The notes under the pieces are model-generated. The model searched no databases and was not told where the DNA came from. It worked only from the letters and a program-made list of their open reading frames with translations. A program made the translations under genes and the position numbers. A stretch of DNA of 64,000 nucleotides from Sepioteuthis lessoniana (Eukaryota; Mollusca; Cephalopoda; Myopsida; Loliginidae): contig OY757904.1 of assembly GCA_963585895.1 (NCBI GenBank), positions 163,287,213 to 163,351,212 of the forward strand. The letters run 5' to 3'. Positions within the stretch are counted from its first letter, which is position 1, and each line of letters starts with the position of its first letter. Positions 1 through 12,085 of the stretch are shown piece after piece.

Positions 1-1
1 T

Positions 2-1208
2 AAGCAATTAGACGTAAAACTAGGTCCTTTCACCAAAGAAGAACTCGACACGGTTCTCAGAAGAATTAAAAATAGGAAAGCGGCGGGGCTAGACGAGATC
101 CCCCCAGAAGTGTGGAAGACGAGACAATTCGACGATATACTGCTCCGGCAATGCAACGCAGTCTATAGTCAAAATAGGATAGAACGATGGACGAAGGGAT
201 GCATCCTTCCATTCCCTAAAAAAGGCGACCTCGGACTAGCCAAGAACTACCGAGGGATAACACTTACATCCATAGCAGCCAAAATCTACAATGCCCTACT
301 ACGAAACCGCATAGAACCCAAAATGGAAAACATCCTTAGGAAAAACCAAAATGGCTTCCGGAGAAATAGATCCACAACCTCACAAATACTAACCATCCGT
401 AGAATCCTGGAAGGCGTTCAGGCAAAAAACTTACAGGCGACATTACTATTTGTCGACTTTACCAAGGCCTTCGATTCCATACACAGAGGGAAGATGGAGC
501 AAATCCTACTAGCTTACGGCCTACCAAAAGAAACCGTAGCAGCGATAATGATTCTCTACAGAAACACCAAAGTAAAAGTACGTTCACCAGATGGAGACAC
601 GGAATACTTCGACATTGTTGCAGGAGTACTACAAGGAGACACACTAGCCCCGTACCTCTTTATCATCTGTCTAGACTATGTGCTTAGGACTTCGATCGAC
701 AAAATCAGAGAAAATGGCTTTGAGCTGACTAAGAGAAGAAGCAAAAGGTACCCCGCAAAAACAATCACGGACGCCGACTACGCTGATGACTTGGCGTTAC
801 TAGCGAATACGCCTAATCAAGCAGAGACACTACTACATAGTCTGGAACGAGCTGCAGCTGGCATTGGCCTACATGTCAATGCAAACAAAACCGAATATAT
901 GTGTTACAACCAAACAGGCAACATTGCCACACTAGACGGAGCCTCTCTGAAACTAGTCGACAAATTCACCTACCTAGGAAGCAGCGTCTCATCAACCGAG
1001 AAGGACATCGACACACGACTGACGAAGGCATGGACAGCTATCGATAGGCTCTCGATCATATGGAAGTCGGACCTAACAGGTAAAATGAAACGCAGTTTCT
1101 TCCAGGCAGCGGTTGTGTCGATACTGCTATATGGATGCACCACATGGACGCTTACGAAGCGGCTGGAGAGGAGGCTGGACGGAAATTACAAAAAAAAAAA
1201 AAAAAAAA
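2..1208 (+). mobile_element. RTE-type non-LTR retrotransposon, reverse transcriptase fragment ending in poly(A)
   Basis: The frame is open from base 2 with no stop, so the 5' end lies outside the window. It encodes a reverse transcriptase: a fingers segment (KAAGLDEIPPEVW near the start), the palm motif FVDFTKAFDS with its catalytic Asp at 455-457, the GVLQGDTLAPYLF block, the catalytic YADD at 779-790, then FTYLGS and TTWTLTKR of the thumb and linker. The enzyme would copy its own RNA at a nicked target. About 395 codons are visible without a stop or frameshift. The frame then runs straight into 19 A residues (1190-1208) just after ...LDGNY, so the last C-terminal stretch and 3' UTR are absent. 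The copy at 12359-12739 covers exactly that missing part and ends in a GAT repeat instead. Clade assignment as RTE is from sequence character; the presence of RT is certain. Confidence 0.93.
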
Positions 1209-2229
1209 TTACATAAATCATATAACAGATTTTAAAGATCCTACATCTCTCTATTTATCTGTTTGTTTGTCTCCATTTGCACATATTACTCTCTGATCAT
1301 ATTTCTTCCTCATTTTTATCATTGGTCAAAGCCACCAAAGCAAATAACCTAAAACATTTCTCCATGTTGTTTATAGGAAAGAAAAGCATTAAACTAAACT
1401 AAATCTCCCATTTTGACTTTGATATAACTCCATAGAGCAAAACTTCCATTCAGAGTAAAAGAGACATTTTTAATTTTCTTGTAGAATAATTATGGTTTTG
1501 AATAGAAAACAATGAAAAGAATAATGTATTATATAAAGAAAAATTTAGTTATGATTCAAAAAACAAACTCTTTCACCAAAAGAGATTGACTTTCCTGCCA
1601 AAGAAATTCTTTAAACAAATATTTTTCAGTGATTTACATTTATCTTTGAATTCATTTTATTTAGTTTTATTCAAAGAGAATTATGGGAATAACATCATTG
1701 AGTCCTTGAATATCCACATGACAATCCAAAATAGTCGACTTTTAACAATTTCCAGACAAACAGAAAATAAAACATGGCTGCCTAGTCGAATGATTCTTTA
1801 CTGATTATTGGAAAGGGAACAATTAGTTGAAATGATGAAACTCCATTTGTTGACCAAGAAATCTTTCAAGATTAATGGACAGAGAAAATTGTATGGTGAT
1901 CAAGGACAGAATCAATGATGGTTGGGTATTTTTATTTTCTGATAAATTGAGATAACTTGTAAAATCACAATTGATCTCTTTTGCCACTAATTCAGAGCTC
2001 TAATCAAGACAAACCGGTTGACTTATAAAGAAACATCAGGAACAGCTGAAATTAGCCAAATAAAAGACCAGACAGATTCAACAGATTTGTCTGCTTACTC
2101 TAATGATGCCAGGATTATTTAAGGATTTTTATTTGCCAAAACACAAAATTTGGTATGCAGATTGGGTATCCACTTGATCAACAACTCAAGGTCACAATTT
2201 ATGGTAGTTTCTTTTATTGTGGCAGACAT
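1209..2229. other. AT-rich DNA without recognisable genes
   Basis: About 1 kb of AT-rich sequence. A 72-codon open frame at 1586-1804 has no recognisable motif and low-complexity composition. I see no splice-bounded coding block or repeat family. Confidence 0.6.
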
Positions 2230-2244
2230 CATAGTGCATTTCTG

Positions 2245-2370
2245 GGCACCTCTGGTGGTGTAACGGTTAGGAAGCTAGACTAGCAGACCTACACGAGTGA
2301 GTTCGAGTCTCATTGGGCGCCCCATTCATTCGGCCTTGTGCCACATCAAAGCAAAGCGCTTTGTAAATTA
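2245..2370 (+). mobile_element. tRNA-derived SINE (family D) with perfect 15-bp TSD
   Basis: The head (about 2244-2322) can be drawn as a tRNA: the 5' GGGCACC pairs with 3' GGCGCCC with one mismatch, an A-box-like TGGTGTAACGG follows, and a T-arm TGAG-TTCGAGT-CTCA holds the B box. The tail contains GGCCTTGTGCCACAT and ends in an AT-rich stretch. The sequence CATAGTGCATTTCTG occurs at 2230-2244 and again at 2371-2385, a perfect 15-bp target-site duplication, so the boundaries are exact to about one base. Pol III would transcribe it from the internal boxes, and a LINE must supply the reverse transcriptase. Confidence 0.9.
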
Positions 2371-2385
2371 CATAGTGCATTTCTG

Positions 2386-4480
2386 ACCTTATAATGGAGA
2401 AGTGCTGTCTACAGAAAGGACCCCAAATCATTCAAACTCAATTAATTTTAGTCTCTAAATTCCAACAAATGACAAAAAAATGGTCTTAGATTATCACTTA
2501 AATGTAGAAATCAGAATATAAGTGTTAGAAAATTTACATAGACATTCCCATTTATATATTATGCCTTCCTAATTAAAAAGATTCCATGTCCATTAAAATG
2601 TAAACAAAACAATTGACGGTAATCAATACAATTTCTAATGTCTAAATATCAATTTGATTGCAAATCATTGATTTTCATTAGGCAAAAGGATTTCTTTATT
2701 TTTATGCTTTATATTTTACCCCATGGCAGAATATCCTTTTTATTTACTAAGCTTTACATAGCTTTGTACAAGGCTACAATAATGGGGAACCTGTGAGGAT
2801 TGAACTCACTTTAAAAGCAAACTGTCTGCAAATTAGCTTGTTAACTATTGATCTAAGCCTGGCTCTACAATGTGGGCATCAGTCTATCGGGAGTGGGGTT
2901 GCATATCTATTAGTGGTGTAAACAACAGTCTATGTTCTGTGCAACAGTATAGATGTGGATGTAGCTGTACAAAACAGCCAACTTTCAATGGGATATCACA
3001 ATGGTTATTAGAATAGAAAATGCCATCACCAATTTGAGTTCAATTTCTTATTAAGCTAATGTTTACACTAAATTCTCTTGTAGAAAAACATAAATGTATT
3101 TTCTCCTATGCTCTGTCCTAGCACCATATATCTTGCCAAAATGGTTCATGGAGTATAGATTGGATAACTGGACAATTAACCAAACCACTCTCCCATAGCT
3201 ACATTATTCAAACAGTAGCCAAAAAAAAAGAGTATTACTCCCATTGTTAATCTTGACAAAAATTAGTTCCATACCATCATGCATATTGTTCTTCAGTTAA
3301 TTCATGTCTAGAAATGCAAATAATAACAATTTTGGATGTCAATTTGGTCTTTTGTTTTTATCGCGAGAAACATAAAATAAAGAAAAGGTTACCAAATAAT
3401 TTAATTAAATGATAAAATCAAAAATCTTTTTCATTTGTTACTTCTTCTTTTTTTGATTTTTTATAAAATTTGGTTTTTATCAAGATTCCAATGCAAAACC
3501 AAAAACAAAAGAAAAATTCTTCAACAACCAAAATCCACTGAAACCAAAAAGCACCAAGAATTCAAGCAAGAGTTCTGTGTTATAAATCAGCCTCTTTTAT
3601 TCTTGAAGTTTGGATTCTATATGTTGTCATCTGGAGATTAACATGAAAAGAGTAAAGAATTTCATAGCAGTCATAGAATTTCTATTCTTTTTGAATTTAT
3701 ATGAGAACAGGGAAAACTTGATTAAAAAAATGAGTCTCACAACTTAACAATTACATGGTCCTCAAAAACTCAAAAATAAGATTTTTTAAGATTATCTAAT
3801 GAAAATAAATTTATTTTCACTCAGGTTTTCTAATTACTTATGTGTTGTTTTCCCTTATGAAGAGAGATGCTTCTAGATTAAACCAAATGCAATTCTTATT
3901 CTTTTACATCAAAATTGAAATATATCGTATATGTTTCCTTTTTGAGACATGAAAAAGTAACCAGTAAATACTATGTCTATTTTTGTGTCTAGTTTTGGAT
4001 TTTGTATGCAATAAGTTACATGCACCACATTAAGAAGTAAAGATCTGTTGTTGTGGTTGGTTAAGCAAGGGATATGAATGACATAGACACTAAGCAAAAC
4101 AAACATCAAAGTAAGAAAAATGTTTTCATAGTAGACAACAGCAATAATGGCGGATTCTGTTTTGGCAATTTATAACAACTAAAAATATACAAAACTTCTC
4201 CACATCTAAACAGAGGACTAAAATAAGTTAATTATCAAGAAAGGAAAAAACAAAACATTTTAACTTGAAACAACAATACAGCCAAATGTCATCTTTTATT
4301 GATGAAATTCAAATAAAATCTTAACTTATAATTTAGGAGAAAATCCTGAATTTTATTAAATATTAATTTTTAGATAAAGAACAAAATCAGAAATAGATGA
4401 TTTTACTGACTGGAATTTGAGGTTCACTGATTTATTTTTTGTTTTTTAAGATCAAAACAGCCAATTTACTTGAATTCTAC
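2386..4480. other. AT-rich intergenic or intronic DNA
   Basis: No convincing coding block. Around 2770-2870 a minus-strand tRNA-like fragment is suggested by GTGAGGATTGAACTCAC, whose complement holds a B-box-like GTTCAATCC; it is too decayed to assign. Open frames of 68 codons (3435) and 66 codons (3909, minus) are AT-driven and unsupported. Confidence 0.5.
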
Positions 4481-4489
4481 AGAATTAAC

Positions 4490-4640
4490 ATTTAAACTGT
4501 GAACAAGAGTAAGTTCAAGTGTCATTGAGTACCCCATTAACAAGGCCTTGTGCCACATATGACAAAAGCAACAAGATGGAAACATGCACATATATAACAC
4601 ATATGTAAGAACAAAATAAATAAATAAATAAATAAATTAA
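4490..4640 (+). mobile_element. Decayed family D SINE with (AAAT)n tail
   Basis: The words AGTTCAAGTGTCATTGAG and GGCCTTGTGCCACAT match the B-box region and tail of the SINE at 2245-2370 in the same order. The head is degraded. An AAAT repeat follows at about 4614-4637. Confidence 0.6.
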
Positions 4641-4675
4641 AAAAATACAAATCTCTTTGTGGATCTACCAATTTT

Positions 4676-4677
<2 letters not shown>

Positions 4678-4731
<54 letters not shown>
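4678..4731. repeat. (AT)n microsatellite
   Basis: Roughly 26 uninterrupted AT dinucleotides. Confidence 0.95.
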
Positions 4732-4736
<5 letters not shown>

Positions 4737-4799
4737 GATATTGATATGAACTTACTCTATAACTTTATTTTTATACAAGATACAATATAACCAGTCATG

Positions 4800-4825
4800 C
4801 ACACACATAAACACACACACACACA

Positions 4826-4872
<47 letters not shown>

Positions 4873-4883
4873 TCTCTCTCTCC
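4800..4883. repeat. Compound (CA)n(CT)n microsatellite
   Basis: A CA run passes directly into a CT run of about 27 units with one interruption. Confidence 0.95.
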
Positions 4884-4889
4884 AGCCTT

Positions 4890-5734
4890 TAAGGTTAGGA
4901 TTAGAATGTATTCATTTTCTTCTGCCATGTTTTTATCTTTACTAACATGAAATCACCTCATTAAAGAAGTTTTGCATATTACAGAAGAGAGGATCTTGTT
5001 AAGTACTCCTACACATACACACATTTTGTGCGAAATTTATCATAAAACAGTATTAATTGGAAAAATTAAAACCTGGAGGATTTTCTATTGTAAAAATATA
5101 TTAGTGTAGTATAAATTAAAAAGAAAAAAAGGAGAATTGACAATGTCCCAGAAGATGACAATTCTTTACTCTTCATAATCTTAAATTTTAAAAAATCAAT
5201 GAAATCAAATTCTTTCCTATCATTTAATAATGATAATCACTTATTTAAAAAAGAATTTTTCTTTGTTTTTCGTTCTTCTTTTTTATCTCCTACCACTACT
5301 TTCACAGTCAAGAATTTTAAAAAATCAATGGATTTTTTTCAGCTGGAAATTATAATAAAAACCATAGAAAAAATTGAAAATAAGCCAAAATTCTATCATG
5401 ATATTGCTCGCATGCAAAATTCCTATTCACTTTTTACAATAGAATTTAATAATATTCATGACTTGGAAATTTAACTGATTTCAATTTTAAAAAGCAAAAA
5501 ATAATATAACATTTAAAGAAATGTTAGTTGCTTATTTGCTTCAAGAATCTCATTTCTGTAAAATGTCAGTATTAATTCATGAAAGAAATCAATGGCAAGA
5601 AAATGTGTTTATTTGTGAATACTGACTTTGTTGATGAAATAGATATATATGCAGTTATGATGGCAATAACAAATTATAAGTGCATCATCAAGTAATGATA
5701 GTATTGTTCAAAAGGTAAATACAGTCATGTGACT
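4890..5734. other. AT-rich DNA, no gene recognised
   Basis: A 91-codon frame at 5199-5474 is rich in F, N, K and I, as expected from AT-rich noncoding DNA, and I do not accept it as a gene. Confidence 0.55.
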
Positions 5735-5742
5735 CATTAAAC

Positions 5743-6140
5743 TAACCATCCTATTAGCTGGTCTTAGAATATGCTTTATACCCCTTGCTGAGGGATAAGA
5801 CTCTCCCCCTGCAAAAATAGGGTGTCCTGGGTGTAACACTAAATTACATCTGATGGTGAGGCTTCAGTTCTGGATATCTGGAGAGTGGGATAACCCCACA
5901 TTACCATTACTCCCAGGTCCACTCTGACCCAGAGTGGCTGTACCTATTAGGGTTTCATCAAGGGATCAAATAGATTTATCTAAAAATTATTTGTATTTGA
6001 TAGGACTGTGTGCAAAAAAACTTCTTAAGAAGCAACTACCCCCCAAAAAATGTAAATATGAACTATGATTCCCAAATCTCTAGGTATAAAATAATGCCAA
6101 ATTGGTTGTTATGCAGCAAAAATCAATCAATTAATCAATA
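5743..6140 (+). mobile_element. SINE family C, full-length copy with 8-bp TSD
   Basis: It carries the family C body: GTGTCCTGGGTGTAACAC, CTGATGGTGAGG, then TCCCAGGTCCACTCTGACCC followed by its inverted partner AGAGTGG, then TCAAATAGAT. The tail has TAGGTATAAA and ends in repeated AATC. CATTAAAC flanks both sides (5735-5742 and 6141-6148). Sister copies at 45185, 46672 and 47930 share body and tail in the same order. In the better copies the head has an A-box-like TGCCCAGTTGG, pointing to a tRNA origin. Confidence 0.8.
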
Positions 6141-6148
6141 CATTAAAC

Positions 6149-7475
6149 AAAATGAGTCATTGTAAAATGAAAAAAAATGAAACAAAAACACATTCTTATA
6201 AGAAAATTCAAAATAAAAAGCTATTTGAAAAATGATTTTTACTCTTCCAAGTCTTTCAAAAGAAATGAAAATTAGTCTGAACAATTCTTGATCAATTAAT
6301 GAGATTTTAAAAAATAAATGAAAAAACCCTGGACTCTGATTATTTACAAGAAAATCTATCAACAATTTTCATCAAAGTATCTTTGAGATAAAAATCAAAC
6401 TTTTTTAATTAAATGGATTTCAAGAATTGATTTACTGTGAAGAATCCTAAAAATAAAAAATTGAATAATTTCTGAAATTTTTTGTTTTCTTTTGAAATGA
6501 AATTCTTTTTTCAAATTCTAAAGATTCTTGTTACATGAAATTTTAATAAGTAGAAATAAGAAAAAAAAATTTGTCAATGGATAAATTAAACAATTTTATC
6601 CCCAGAGAAGAAAGTTATCTTCTGATCACTTGATATAAGAATCTTTTCTACTCATGTTAAACATTTTTTTCACCAAAAAATTATAACCCACTGATTCTTT
6701 CTCTTCTTTTATTCTGTTTTATCATCCTTTGAGATGACCACAATATCACAGCATCAGTCTTCTACGTATAAATATTACTTTATTTAGTCTCTACAAGTTT
6801 ATCATCATAAGATTGTTTTTCATTAAAGAAGAAAAAGAAATCAAACATTTAGAATTTTTCAATCTTTTTAACAAAAATATTTTCTTTCCAACCAGAGGCC
6901 AGTTTTATTGGTGAATTTTACAAGAATATATTTTAAATTTTAAATCTATTGTTAGGTCAATATCTCCACATGATGTACGATAACTATTGATATTTACTTA
7001 GTTTAGTGTACTACAATAGAGATCCAAATGAAGATAGGAAGATTGTATTGCACCAATCTCCCAAAAAGAGAGGGCCTATCTGATTTTATATTTACTAATT
7101 TCATCTTAATACATACAAATAACAAATGGAAGTCTTATGCTAATCCTTCAAATGTGGAAAATCCATTATCTTGAAAATCAGGAGTTAAAATCTTGGTTTT
7201 AACTTTAAATCGAATACACTCCTTCTGTTTCAGCAGGATCTATTTAACATAATAATCCAAATAGAATATCAATTTCTAATATGCAATTTATAAAGTTAGT
7301 AAGCATTGATTTCCCCAACAGAAGAATACAATTTTTTTAAATTACCCAAAAACCATCAGATAATTTTTAGTTTTCATAAAACCTAACTGATCAAAATATA
7401 ACAATTATAAATTGAAATGAATTTTTAGTATTTGATTTTGCGGGTATTTTTTTAAGGAGGTAATTATTATGGTTT
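6149..7475. other. AT-rich DNA, no gene recognised
   Basis: Unusually AT-rich, with many A and T runs. The 76-codon minus frame at 6135-6365 starts in the SINE tail and is not supported. Confidence 0.6.
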
Positions 7476-7480
7476 CTTAT

Positions 7481-7960
7481 TGTTGTACTTCCTACATAAT
7501 GGACTCACCCTCCTCTATAAATACACGTCAATGGAGCGTCAGAGTGAGTTTACCGGACCCACTCTGACGAGAGGTGGGCGAGTCCACTTCGCTGTTTTAT
7601 TTCCTGGCATCTGAGGCGCCTCCATTGGGGGAATGCCGACAGGACCAAAGGTAGTTTTGAATTTTACCAGATGCATGTGGGCTGCGGCCCCGTGTCTGGA
7701 CCCACTTTAAAAAGGCCTTATGCCGTACTTGTCTGGTGGTGGGACGGAGAACAAATAAAGTTTACCAGACCCCCGTGACACAGTCATGTGTGATACCACT
7801 TGCGTAGTGGGCAGATTATCACTACCACACTGGACTCTCAGCTTCCTACTAAGTAACTACTGTTTAACTAGGTTCACTTGTATCTTGTTACTTGAATATA
7901 TATGTTTTTCTATCAACCTTTTTGTGTTCCCCGTGTCTTTCTTTTGCTAGCATCACAACA
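7481..7960 (+). mobile_element. Solo LTR (480 bp) with 5-bp TSD
   Basis: The block begins TGTTGT and ends ACAACA, a 6-bp inverted terminus of the TG...CA type used by LTR retroelements. CTTAT lies immediately outside at 7476-7480 and 7961-7965, a perfect 5-bp duplication. Inside are a TATA box (TATAAATA, 7516-7523) and an AATAAA signal (7754-7759), giving plus orientation. It is markedly more GC-rich than the flanks. No internal coding region or second LTR is present, so it probably arose by recombination between two LTRs. Gypsy-like is likely from the TSD length, but the superfamily cannot be fixed from an LTR. Confidence 0.85.
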
Positions 7961-7965
7961 CTTAT

Positions 7966-9436
7966 ATGCAAGTTTTAGAAGTGAAAGAATTAAAGTTCTG
8001 AGCAGAAGAAGTAAACACAGTGATTTTATTTATTCTCTGTCTTTTATTGTAACAGGGGAATAATGTTGAATATTAGAATCATTATAAATATCAGTGTTTG
8101 AAAATTCATTGATACAGATTTGTCAGTTATAGAATATTAAGGGTCAGTAGAGATTTGTTTGTTTAGGATGAGATTTGATTAGGATTATAAAATTAGATTG
8201 TTTAAATGTTCAAAAAAGAAAAACTTATCAGAGTTTGAAGAAAATGATAAATAAATTCATAGAATTTATAACTTAAGAAATTTTTATTTGGTTTTGTTTT
8301 ATTGAATGTTCTTTGCCAAAAGCAAAATTTTATTCTTGTCTTTTGTGGAGCTTTTTTTTAGTTTGGATTAAAAAAAATTCTTGCCAAAAAGTTAAAACCA
8401 AAAGATAAAGTCAGCAAAATTAAATAAACCAAAAGTAATTTCATCTTTAAATGTTTTTGTTTTTTCTTTTTTGAAGTTTTCTTATTTCAGACTCTGATTT
8501 TGTCTCCAGAGGCAGAAACAATTTGACATTATCATTATGACACTAGTTTAATGTGATGAGTAATATTACAAGATTCTACAAATGCAAATTCCATATTTTG
8601 CATAAGGAGAATAAGGTAAAATATGTTTAGGAGAATAAGGTAAAATATGTTTAGAAGAATAAGGTAAGATACGTTTTTTTAACCCTGTTCTGTAATGCTA
8701 AAGAAACAAATTTTTATAATTTTCTCTAAAATGTTAAGGCAAGAAATTTTCTTTTAAGTAAAATTAACCGTTTTTATTTTCTAAATTCATAAACAGTTCA
8801 CAAATAAAGTAAAAACCAAAAGGTTAAAAAAAATAGCATTGGTTAATTCAGTAAAAATTTTAATTAATACAGGAAATTATGAAAACTATGAAGATGTTAA
8901 AAATCAAATTAATTCCTTCTTTTTTTTTTTTGTAACATGGAATTTGAATATTGATTCTTTAAATCAGTTTTTAGAATATCATGAATTAAATGGTTAAATC
9001 TGATTCCAAATTATAAGATTATGTTAATATGAATTCCAAATAATTTCAATTCTGCTATATTACTAAAGGGGGTCAAAAATTTTGTAATATTTTGGTATGC
9101 ACTAGTTTGTGGCGTGTATATCATAGGACTAAAATAGTTCATACTGTGGCAGGTACCAGCTACCATTGATAGTATCATGGTAGTTGATACTTTGACATGT
9201 TGAGTATTACTTCTCTCTATGTGTGATTTAAAAGCTGCACAGATGAACATGCATCATAATCTCATTTGAGAATTTATGTTTTATGAATTCCAACTCTAAC
9301 ATGAATTCCAACTCTCACATGAATTCCAACTCTAACATGAATTCCTTGGAAGCAACCAAAAAAATTTGTTGAACAAATGATAAAGATACAGTTGATCACA
9401 GTGCAATAACCAAATGTTACAATTTTCCCTCAGTCA
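7966..9436. other. AT-rich DNA with two short tandem repeats
   Basis: Near 8604-8670 a 26-bp unit (GAGAATAAGGTAAAATATGT core) is repeated about three times. Near 9285-9345 a 19-bp unit, AATTCCAACTCTAACATG, is repeated three times. No coding sequence is supported, including the 79-codon minus frame at 9011-9250. Confidence 0.6.
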
Positions 9437-9650
9437 GTAAGAACCTCAACAATCAGGCAAGATCAAATAGATGTATAACCATGGATTCTATGGCCACACT
9501 CCAAACTAAAGGAGCGAATCCGGTGAGTTGTACTCGGAGAGTATCAGGCGAGCTTGGCATATCATGATCCAGGATGGTTCATCACCTTCATGACCAGAGC
9601 AGCCAAATTGTGCTGCACATTACAAAAATATTGAAAAACTTTTGACTCAA
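9437..9650 (+). pseudogene. mariner transposase N-terminal (HTH) remnant
   Basis: Read on the plus strand, the piece gives CTRRVSGELGIS followed by MVHHLHD and later a block ending ITKILKNF, with stops between. This is the second helix-turn-helix and linker of a mariner-type transposase. The same blocks in the same order appear on the minus strand at 12752-13120 (TWRVSGEFSISES, VVHYFHDFGK). No catalytic domain follows, so it is a small broken remnant. Confidence 0.65.
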
Positions 9651-9659
9651 CCCAGTAGA

Positions 9660-11171
9660 AATCTAGTTATACAAAACACACGTCTGTACACAATGGAAAC
9701 TTTTTGATTCTTACACAAAATTTTGGTCATAAAAGCTTTTAGTTAAGCATATATAGTTAATATTTCAGATTTCCTTTGTTGTATAATGTGTTTTTTTATG
9801 AGGCTAAGCTGATATAAAAAAATGTCATAAAAATAAGATAAAAAGTCGCCAACAGGATTTTATCAAGAAGAAAGTCACAAACTAGGAAAACAGATTCAAA
9901 ATATTTCTTTTTTGTTTATTTTTGGTTCAGTTTTACAACTAATGAAGTTGACTGGGAATATTTTTGGAAATTTCCATTTTTAGGAAATGTATATTTTAGT
10001 TTTTAGACCAAAACCTGTTAAGATTAACCAACCAACTGTAGATTTCTATTCTCTTCTTTTTTCAACAACTGCATTAAGTTTCATCACTAAAATTCCATCT
10101 CAATTGGAAGAGGCAACTTCAACTAACTTTTATAGTCATGTGATAACCATAAATATCTCACAATAAACAAAATTCTAACCCAAATTTATGCACTCTGGTG
10201 ACAGATCTTTTTTATACCATTGAAAATGAATGATATTATTCTTGTTATGTTTTAAACTTATAATTATTTTTTGTCTAGACAAAATCACTGGAAATTGCAC
10301 TGTGAAAAATAATCTATTACTATATTTGTTCCATAATAGTCGTTATATTTAGTACATGAAATTTATATGTAACAATCATTATACAGTAACTTTACTATAT
10401 AATAATTTGGTGACAACTAATTGCTACTAAATGACTTTTAAAATATCCCACTTCCATTGATACTACTAAAATCTATAACCCTATCTATAAATAATGCAGA
10501 GTTTTTAAAAGTCCAGATATGCATATCATTATCACTTTCTTCTGCAACATGTCACATTGTAATATTATCTGAATTTCTTAGATGAAGAAAATACTTGTCA
10601 TAAATGAATAATAATTATCCATTATTCATTTATGACTTGTATTTTCTTATCTTGATTTCATTTGCTTTTCGTTAAATTTTCCAAACTTTCATTCCAAGTT
10701 GATGATAGCTTTAAAAATGTTGCATATAAGAAATTCAAAACAATATTACTACTCGCTTTACTTGTGTATGTAAACAAAAATGGTGATGTTTTAGCTTTTG
10801 GGGAAGATTAAGAATATAGTCCAATGGTCATAGTTTAATGGCTGTAACTAGCCTTCGTAGCCTAAATAATAAGGCAGCCATCACATTAAGGCACATACTC
10901 AAGGATAAGAAATATGAGTACAAGTCTCACTTGAGTTGTATTTTTTTATTTCTGAATAACTACATTTACTAAAAATTATGAAATGATGAACTGGGAGTTG
11001 CAATAAAAGAAAATTTATCAAAACAATTAATAACAACTAACATATCATTTAGTTCAAGGTAAAGAAACTGATATAATCATAACAAGTTGATCAGTCAAAA
11101 TAAATGTAACATTTTTGGTTTGTTTAAATACTAATATTTGATATTTTAAATACTAATATTTGATATTTATC
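9660..11171. other. AT-rich DNA containing one strong hairpin
   Basis: Mostly featureless AT-rich sequence. At 10580-10652 an inverted repeat forms a stem of about 32 bp with two mismatches, one bulge and an 8-nt loop (reported under findings). Around 10815-10925 a tRNA-like trace (TAGTTTAATGGCT, GAGTACAAGTCTCAC) may be an old SINE. Confidence 0.5.
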
Positions 11172-11199
11172 ATGATGATGATGATGATGATGATGATAA
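11172..11199. repeat. (ATG)n microsatellite
   Basis: About nine ATG units. RTE elements in this window end in the same repeat (12712-12740), but no RTE coding sequence is recognisable upstream here. Confidence 0.9.
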
Positions 11200-11820
11200 C
11201 ACTGTTCTTAAAGTGTTTTTATCATTTAACAAATTTTGGGGTTTTTTTTGGGTCTTCTAATTTCTAACCTAGAGATCTTCACTTTTAGTGAAAAGTCTAT
11301 CATCAAGAACTCTGTTCTTGTAATTGTCTTTAATAAAACTGCCATTTTATCATTCATAATTTGAAGCATACTGTTGTTTCTAATAATGATCTGATATGCA
11401 AAGATTGTAGGGTATGATTTTCAGCCCGTACATCTGTTTGTCAGGGTGAATTTGATACCTGAGCACTCAGTAAGGGCTTAATGTCAAGTGCATATTTTCA
11501 GAGATTCTTGAACAATAAAAATATTTTGCTCAAATTAATGTTTATTTTGATTGCAATCACCAAGTGAGGATAAAATCCATTTCAAAGTTTCAAATGTTTA
11601 ATACAAACAAAATCAAAAACTAATATTTTCTTATAATCTTTATTTAGAAAAACAGTTTTGCAAAAATTTGACAATACTCTCTCTCTCTCTTTCTCTTTCT
11701 TTCTCTCTCTCTCTCTCTCTCTCTCCACTTTATTTTCACTAATATAATGAGCAGTCACAGTATAAACAATTAAACATGCAAAACTTCAAAAAGTTTTTAT
11801 AAGTGATGATTATTATTTGT
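11200..11820. other. AT-rich DNA with a CT microsatellite
   Basis: An impure CT repeat covers about 11679-11726. Nothing else is recognised. Confidence 0.6.
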
Positions 11821-11827
11821 CTCACCA

Positions 11828-12085
11828 GGCCATTGGACTAATCAGTAGAGTGTTCACCAGTGGTCCAGAAGACCAGGGTTCAATCTCAGGTTGAGTCATA
11901 CCAAAGACTCAAAAAATGGTACTTGATGCTGCCTTGCTTAACACTCAACATTATAAGGTAAGGATCAAGTGTAAAGTAGAGCAATCCAGGGAATGGAGTA
12001 GCACCGTTCCCAGCATCTCGGTGTAGTAGCTATTGTAAAGGGAGCCTTTGGATCACCCTCAACTAAGGTTGCCAATTTTACTCGA
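11828..12085 (+). mobile_element. SINE family A, diverged copy
   Basis: The tRNA-like head (CATTGGACTAATCAGTAGAG... B box GGTTCAATCTC) is followed by GAGTCATACCAAAGACT, TTGCTTAACACTC, AAGTAGAGCAATCC, GTGTAGTAGCTATTG and GGGAGCCTTTGG. The same landmarks in the same order occur at 18366-18621 (minus), 27737-27893 and 42654-42915. No TSD was found, so the ends are approximate. Confidence 0.82.

Noticed and set aside
2244-2322. Functional tRNA gene
   Set aside because: It has an acceptor mismatch, an irregular anticodon region, a SINE tail and a 15-bp TSD, so it is a SINE head.
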